Source: Eonycteris spelaea (lineage: Eukaryota > Chordata > Mammalia > Chiroptera > Pteropodidae). From it: a stretch of DNA of 64,000 bases. The stretch is taken from assembly GCA_003508835.1 (NCBI GenBank), contig PUFA01000007.1:17631001-17695000 (forward strand), in the 5' to 3' direction. The translations under genes were made by a program, and so were the position numbers. The notes under the pieces are model-generated. The model made no database searches. It was not told where the DNA came from and was given only the letters and a program-made list of their open reading frames with translations. Below, in pieces: positions 60,013 through 64,000 of the stretch (positions are counted from its first letter, which is position 1; the number at the start of each line of letters is the position of its first letter).

Positions 60013-60100
60013 ACACACACACACACACACATACACACACACACACACACTTTTTCTCTCTCACATACATACACAGAACACACACATACACATATATTTA
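60013..60100. repeat. (CA)n microsatellite
   Basis: (CA) at 60013-60050 with one 'cata' interruption, then a (TC) patch and further scattered CA/CATA units to about 60100. Confidence 0.96.
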
Positions 60101-61660
60101 TCCATTTAGTTGGGTTTGCTTTTACTAGAAATTATTTTTAGATATTAACATAGCAATTTTGTTACATGAAGATGATTGTCCTCAAATTACTTATAATTTC
60201 AAACTCATAAATGGATATTGGTTAATTATCACACTTAAAACTTCTGCTATTAATAATGATCTTTGCTTAAATAGCACCAGAGTTTAAATAACTGAACAGA
60301 GTACTCTATGACAGGAACAACTGTAAGTTTAAGTCTGTACAGAAGATGTGAGTTTCCAAGTTATTCAATAATCTTATAAGATTGTTCATCCAAGTGAGCA
60401 CTGCCTTATTTTTCTTAATATAATTACTTGTGGAAATTATATTTCTTCTCCAGAAATTCTACTTTTCATTATAACATTTTTGAAATTCTCTGTGAAAAGG
60501 ATATGCAGCATTTGATGTGATTATCTTTAATATTATATTAAGGGATTATTTGGTTTGGAGAATCACCTCAAGAACCTAAGATGAATGAATAAGGAAGGTA
60601 AATATTCAAGTTGGGTATATCCATTTGAGTTCAGAATATGTTCCAATGTTAGGGTGATAAGATACGTCGAAAATCAATTCTAAAGGTAAATCTGAAAGAT
60701 GAGTCCCAGAATTATTTTCTCCAATAAGATATTTTCTTGATAGAAGTGTCTAAGAAGCAAGTTACTAGCATAACAGTCATTGAACAGATTCTGCTATTAA
60801 AAAAATGATATGCATATTGTCACAGGATTCATTTTGCGTTATCTTTTAGTTTAAAGAAGAAATGTTTGTCAAGATTCTAATCAGTTAAAGATAAACCTAA
60901 ACATACCTATTTCACTAAAGCCTAATACTAAGCATTATATTTATTTAATACATTATTTTCTTGAGTTTCTACCTCAGTCATTCACAATGTCTTCCTTCAT
61001 ATCTCATAGAGAATTTAGAGATAGTGAAGCACTGTCTTCAAATCACATCTACAACCTTTGAGCAGCTGGTGTGCTATTACTAAGAAACTGTCCAAGTTTA
61101 CCTTGGAGAAGTCTGAAGAGTTGAATCCTATTATAAAATGAGTTAAGAGACCAAGGAAACACAGCCTTCTCTAATAAAAATCTGCCTTACTTCTCTCAAT
61201 AGTGCTGTGGTGCTTAACTGTCATAATGGATTGGGAAGGAGCTTGGAAAAGCAAAAACAAAATAGTTAATATGAGGTATAATAAAATGACTTAGATCTCA
61301 TTTGTTCTGCTATAATTAATCAAGCAATAATAGAAACATTTTTGAGAAGCATTTTAAGTGAGACTCATTGATGTCTCACAACCTCTCCCATTTTTCCTCT
61401 CCCTTGTTCTTATTTTAATTACATGCAGATTATTTTGTTACTGAAATATAAGCATTGTTTTTAAATAGTGTGAATTAATTTGAAAGGTTCAGTTCATAAT
61501 AGTGCATGCTGCAATCTATTCCATATGACACTTACAGTGAATATACCATAACTAAAGCCCGTTGGACAGTGTCTAAAACATAACTGATCCCTAGACTAAA
61601 GAGAGAATAAAACAGTGTATAGTTTTTAAGGTTTACTAAGTGTTTTAAGAATTCAGTAAA
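60101..61660. other. Unassigned AT-rich DNA
   Basis: No gene or repeat family recognised. 61020-61220 is complex and repeat-free. Confidence 0.45.
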
Positions 61661-61747
61661 GTAGAAAAAAAGGAAGAGAGGAAGGAAGAAAGCAGGAAAA
61701 AAGAAGGAAAAAAGATAGAAAGGAAAAAGGAAGGGAGGAAAGAGAAA
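61661..61747. repeat. Purine-rich (GGAA/GAAA)n tract
   Basis: Irregular AAGGAAGAGAGG-type units over about 87 bp, nearly all purine on the plus strand. Confidence 0.93.
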
Positions 61748-61799
61748 TTTGACTATTTGGAATGAAAAATAAAATGAGTTACCTTCAGCTTACAGAAAA

Positions 61800-62045
61800 A
61801 GGAACATTTAACACATATCTACCAAGCTTCAAATGATGAGTCTGCCCATTAATTGCAATGGTAATATATTTGTAGGCTTAGAATTAGTAAAATCAGCTAT
61901 AATTTTATGATTATCACACAGCTCTACAATCTATGTTTTCACGCTAATTAATACATTTCTGTCTGGACAAGATAAGAGCTGTTGCCCAGGAATGAATATA
62001 AGTCTATGAATCAGGCTAAATTCTCCTGTCAGGACAGATTTATGA
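61800..62045. other. Non-repetitive block next to the 5S pseudogene
   Basis: Complex sequence without a recognised repeat and with several TAAT-type motifs ('cccattaattgcaatgg', 'acgctaattaatac'). Function unknown. Confidence 0.35.
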
Positions 62046-62066
62046 GAATAAGAAAAACTGGGTATT

Positions 62067-62187
62067 GTCCATGGCCACGCCACCCTGAACGTGTCTGATC
62101 TCATCTAATCTCGGAAGCTAAGCAGGGTTGGGCCTGGTTAGCACTTGCATGGGAGACCACCTAGGAACACCAGGTGCTATAGGTGTT
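62067..62187 (+). pseudogene. 5S rRNA retropseudogene
   Basis: A 121-bp copy of 5S ribosomal RNA, the same length as the functional gene, with the whole RNA represented from 'gtccatggcc' to 'ataggtgtt'. Long blocks are intact: 'ccaccctgaac', 'atctcggaagctaagcaggg', 'gggcctggttag' and 'atgggagacc'. By eye about 19 positions differ from the mammalian 5S sequence, mostly C-to-T and G-to-A changes as expected from CpG decay. The copy is followed by an A-rich tail (62188 to about 62210). It is flanked by a 16-bp direct repeat (62050-62065 and 62203-62218, 15 of 16 identical). These are marks of LINE-mediated retroposition of an RNA. The internal RNA polymerase III control region is partly kept, but substitutions elsewhere make a functional rRNA unlikely. 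Confidence 0.95.
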
Positions 62188-63139
62188 AAAAAAAAAAGCA
62201 AAAAGAAAAAGTGGGTATGAATTTCGTCCCCATCATGTTCCTATAGTTATAGCATGTCTGTCAAATTTTAACTTCCATTCTCATAATTTGCAAGATCTTT
62301 GTATTAGTTTCCAACTTTTATAAATTATTTATTAGTTAATTGATTTAATGAATTATTTAACAGTTCTCTTTTACTTAAAGAAAATTGATATCACTAGAGG
62401 GTGTTATTAGGGATCTTATTGATGTCTCTGAAATGGTATTTGTTGGTATAGGTCCCTAGAGAAACAATCCATAATCAGCATTTCCTCTTTTTTCATAATA
62501 TGCAATTTAAAATGTTTTCTTGTCACTGTATGATTTTTTTTTTTTGGAAAAAATGGATGTGCACATTGGACACTGATACCAGCAAGGAATCTTCACTTGA
62601 GATGGAAAACAAGTACTTCACTGGAAGCGTCAAGACTGTATCTACTCTCCTCTGGTAGGATGCAGGAAGGATGTCTTCTCAAATTACTTAAAAGAATAAA
62701 ATTGTATCTGTTTCTGGGAAAATAGCTTCAAATTCTATTTAGAAATTTGTCATTTAACTCCAAATGATTTACCAGTTCTATCCCAAATGGACTGGTATCT
62801 CAGAACGATGCATATTTGGCCTCAAACTTATGTAAATCCCACCATCACGCATTACCATCCTTCACATATTACCCTGTGTAGAGTAGGTGAGCAGTGCTAT
62901 TGGAAAGAACAAGAGCCAAGAAGAAAGCACTTCCACTGAAATCAGGTTTGCATGTTTGTTCAAATATAGTGACTACCAACTATAAAAGTTGTCCTTTCTT
63001 CTTTCTATTAATTTTTTTTTCCAAAAATGTTTGTTGATCTCTGGATATGAACTTATGTGAAGGATGAAGGACCAAACTGATTGTTTCTGGAAATTCATAT
63101 AGTTTCATTTGTGAGTTTTGTCTCTTTCTGTGTGATAAA
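62188..63139. other. Unassigned DNA
   Basis: Starts with the A-rich tail and right target-site copy of the 5S pseudogene. A T-run lies at 62534-62546. No gene or other repeat family recognised. Confidence 0.5.
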
Positions 63140-63545
63140 TTGAATTATTGGCTGCAAATGTTCATTCCCTTGGAATTGCTTTATACATTTACACCTCTCA
63201 TGGCCTCATAAGTGCTAAGTAAACTTTTTCAGTTATTGACTTTGGCTTTGGCTTTCTCCTTGTGACTGCTTTGGCCAATGGGATGTTAGTGGAAATGACT
63301 TGAGCAGATGCTTAAGATATGCTTGTGCAGTTGGACTTGCCATCTTTGCTTTTGCATCATCACGAGAAGAAAATACACCAGGGAGCCATAGTCCTTGAGC
63401 TCCATAAAGAAACTTGAGGTATAGAGCCACCATAACTAATGCTTGTAGACCCTGAACCTGAATTACCCAGCCAATGTGCAGATGTGTAAGTGAGACATAA
63501 ATGTATATTATAAGCCTCTGAGATTTTAATTTTTTGTTAAAAGTT
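63140..63545 (+). mobile_element. Ancient solo LTR, family uncertain
   Basis: 'gactgctttggccaatggga' followed by 'tgttagtggaaatgacttga', then 'gtaagtgagacataaatgta' and 'ataagcctctgagattttaa', reads like the U3-to-polyadenylation part of a mammalian LTR ('tttggccaatgagatgt...aagccactgagatttt'). The 144-codon minus-strand frame (63233-63667) runs antisense through it and is not a gene. Confidence 0.55.
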
Positions 63546-64000
63546 GATACTGACCCTAGTAGGCTTCTGCCCTTAATAAAAAACCTGACCGAAACTTTGT
63601 TAGAGTGGAGTAAAACTTTGTTACCTGGCAACATTTGTGTAAGTAGCAGGGATCGACACAGGGGCATTTAGGAATATATTTTCCTCTGTCTCATAACCTG
63701 CATTAGCCTCTTCTTAGCTACCCTAAACTAACACATAAACCAAAGACAATGCATGTTTGCTAAGGAGATGTAACTATAGGACAAGCTCCAAATCTCCATT
63801 AGCATCTCTCAAAAAGCCATGTGTAATAAGAAAATAATTTATGTTAAATGGTGGAATCCTTATGGAAATACTGCTCTGAGTCAGGGTTGCTTTGCTTCTC
63901 CCTTAAATAGGGATGGCGCCTTCCATGTTTCTCTTATACAGAAATTATGGTGTTGACATTGCTGACAGGGGAGCAGACAGGCAATACAAGGCACTTGACT
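63546..64000. other. Unassigned DNA to window end
   Basis: No gene or repeat family recognised. Confidence 0.5.

Noticed and set aside
62067..62187. Functional 5S rRNA gene
   Set aside because: About 19 substitutions, an A-rich tail and target-site duplication show a retropseudogene, and there is no tandem array.
63233..63667. 144-codon minus-strand frame
   Set aside because: It is antisense to an ancient LTR remnant, with no recognised domain and no gene context.

Overview
The window is AT-rich, CpG-poor, gene-free vertebrate DNA, most likely from a placental mammal and plausibly a primate. The evidence is its fossil repeats: MIR and L2 copies, old L1M/HAL1 fragments, MLT1-type (ERVL-MaLR) LTRs, hAT-Charlie MER20 and MER3 elements, and one Tigger fragment of the MER44/Tigger3 kind. 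I recognise no protein-coding gene, tRNA, CRISPR array or bacterial feature. All open reading frames are short (longest 189 codons). The ones I could place lie inside or antisense to repeats or low-complexity tracts, so I treat none as a gene. The sequence looks like part of a gene desert or a very large intron.

Layout. 1-9.4 kb holds unassigned AT-rich DNA with scattered MIR/L2, a MER3-like element (5.9-6.2 kb) and a Tigger fragment (6.87-7.35 kb). 9.4-15.7 kb has the first MER20, several MIRs, an old L1 piece and an LTR remnant. 15.7-18.6 kb is almost free of recognisable transposons and is a good candidate for conserved non-coding DNA. 18.6-20.9 kb carries two LTRs and an L1 piece, all antisense. 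20.9-30 kb mixes MIR/L2, a second MER20, a compound microsatellite and two unassigned blocks (22.9-23.5 and 27.2-28.3 kb) that look enhancer-like. 29.7-32.1 kb is an MLT1 LTR followed by an old L1 that carries a younger L1 3' end nested inside it. 32-44.8 kb is mostly unassigned, with a third MER20, L2/MIR and three tandem repeats. 44.8-49.9 kb is repeat-dense: MLT1, L2s in opposite orientations, MIR, antisense L1, MER20 and a MaLR LTR. 50-64 kb has microsatellites, a partial MER20, an antisense L1 3' end, a candidate conserved block (59.4-60 kb), a 5S rRNA retropseudogene (62.07-62.19 kb) and a terminal LTR.

The best-supported single feature is the 5S rRNA retropseudogene, with an A-rich tail and a 16-bp target-site duplication. 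The broadest signal is that no young lineage-specific SINE (such as Alu) or young L1 was seen in 64 kb, although ancient transposons are plentiful. Repeat names come from memory of family consensus sequences, not from a database search, so boundaries are approximate. Subfamily names are less certain than class names. Conservation claims are inference, because no alignment could be run.
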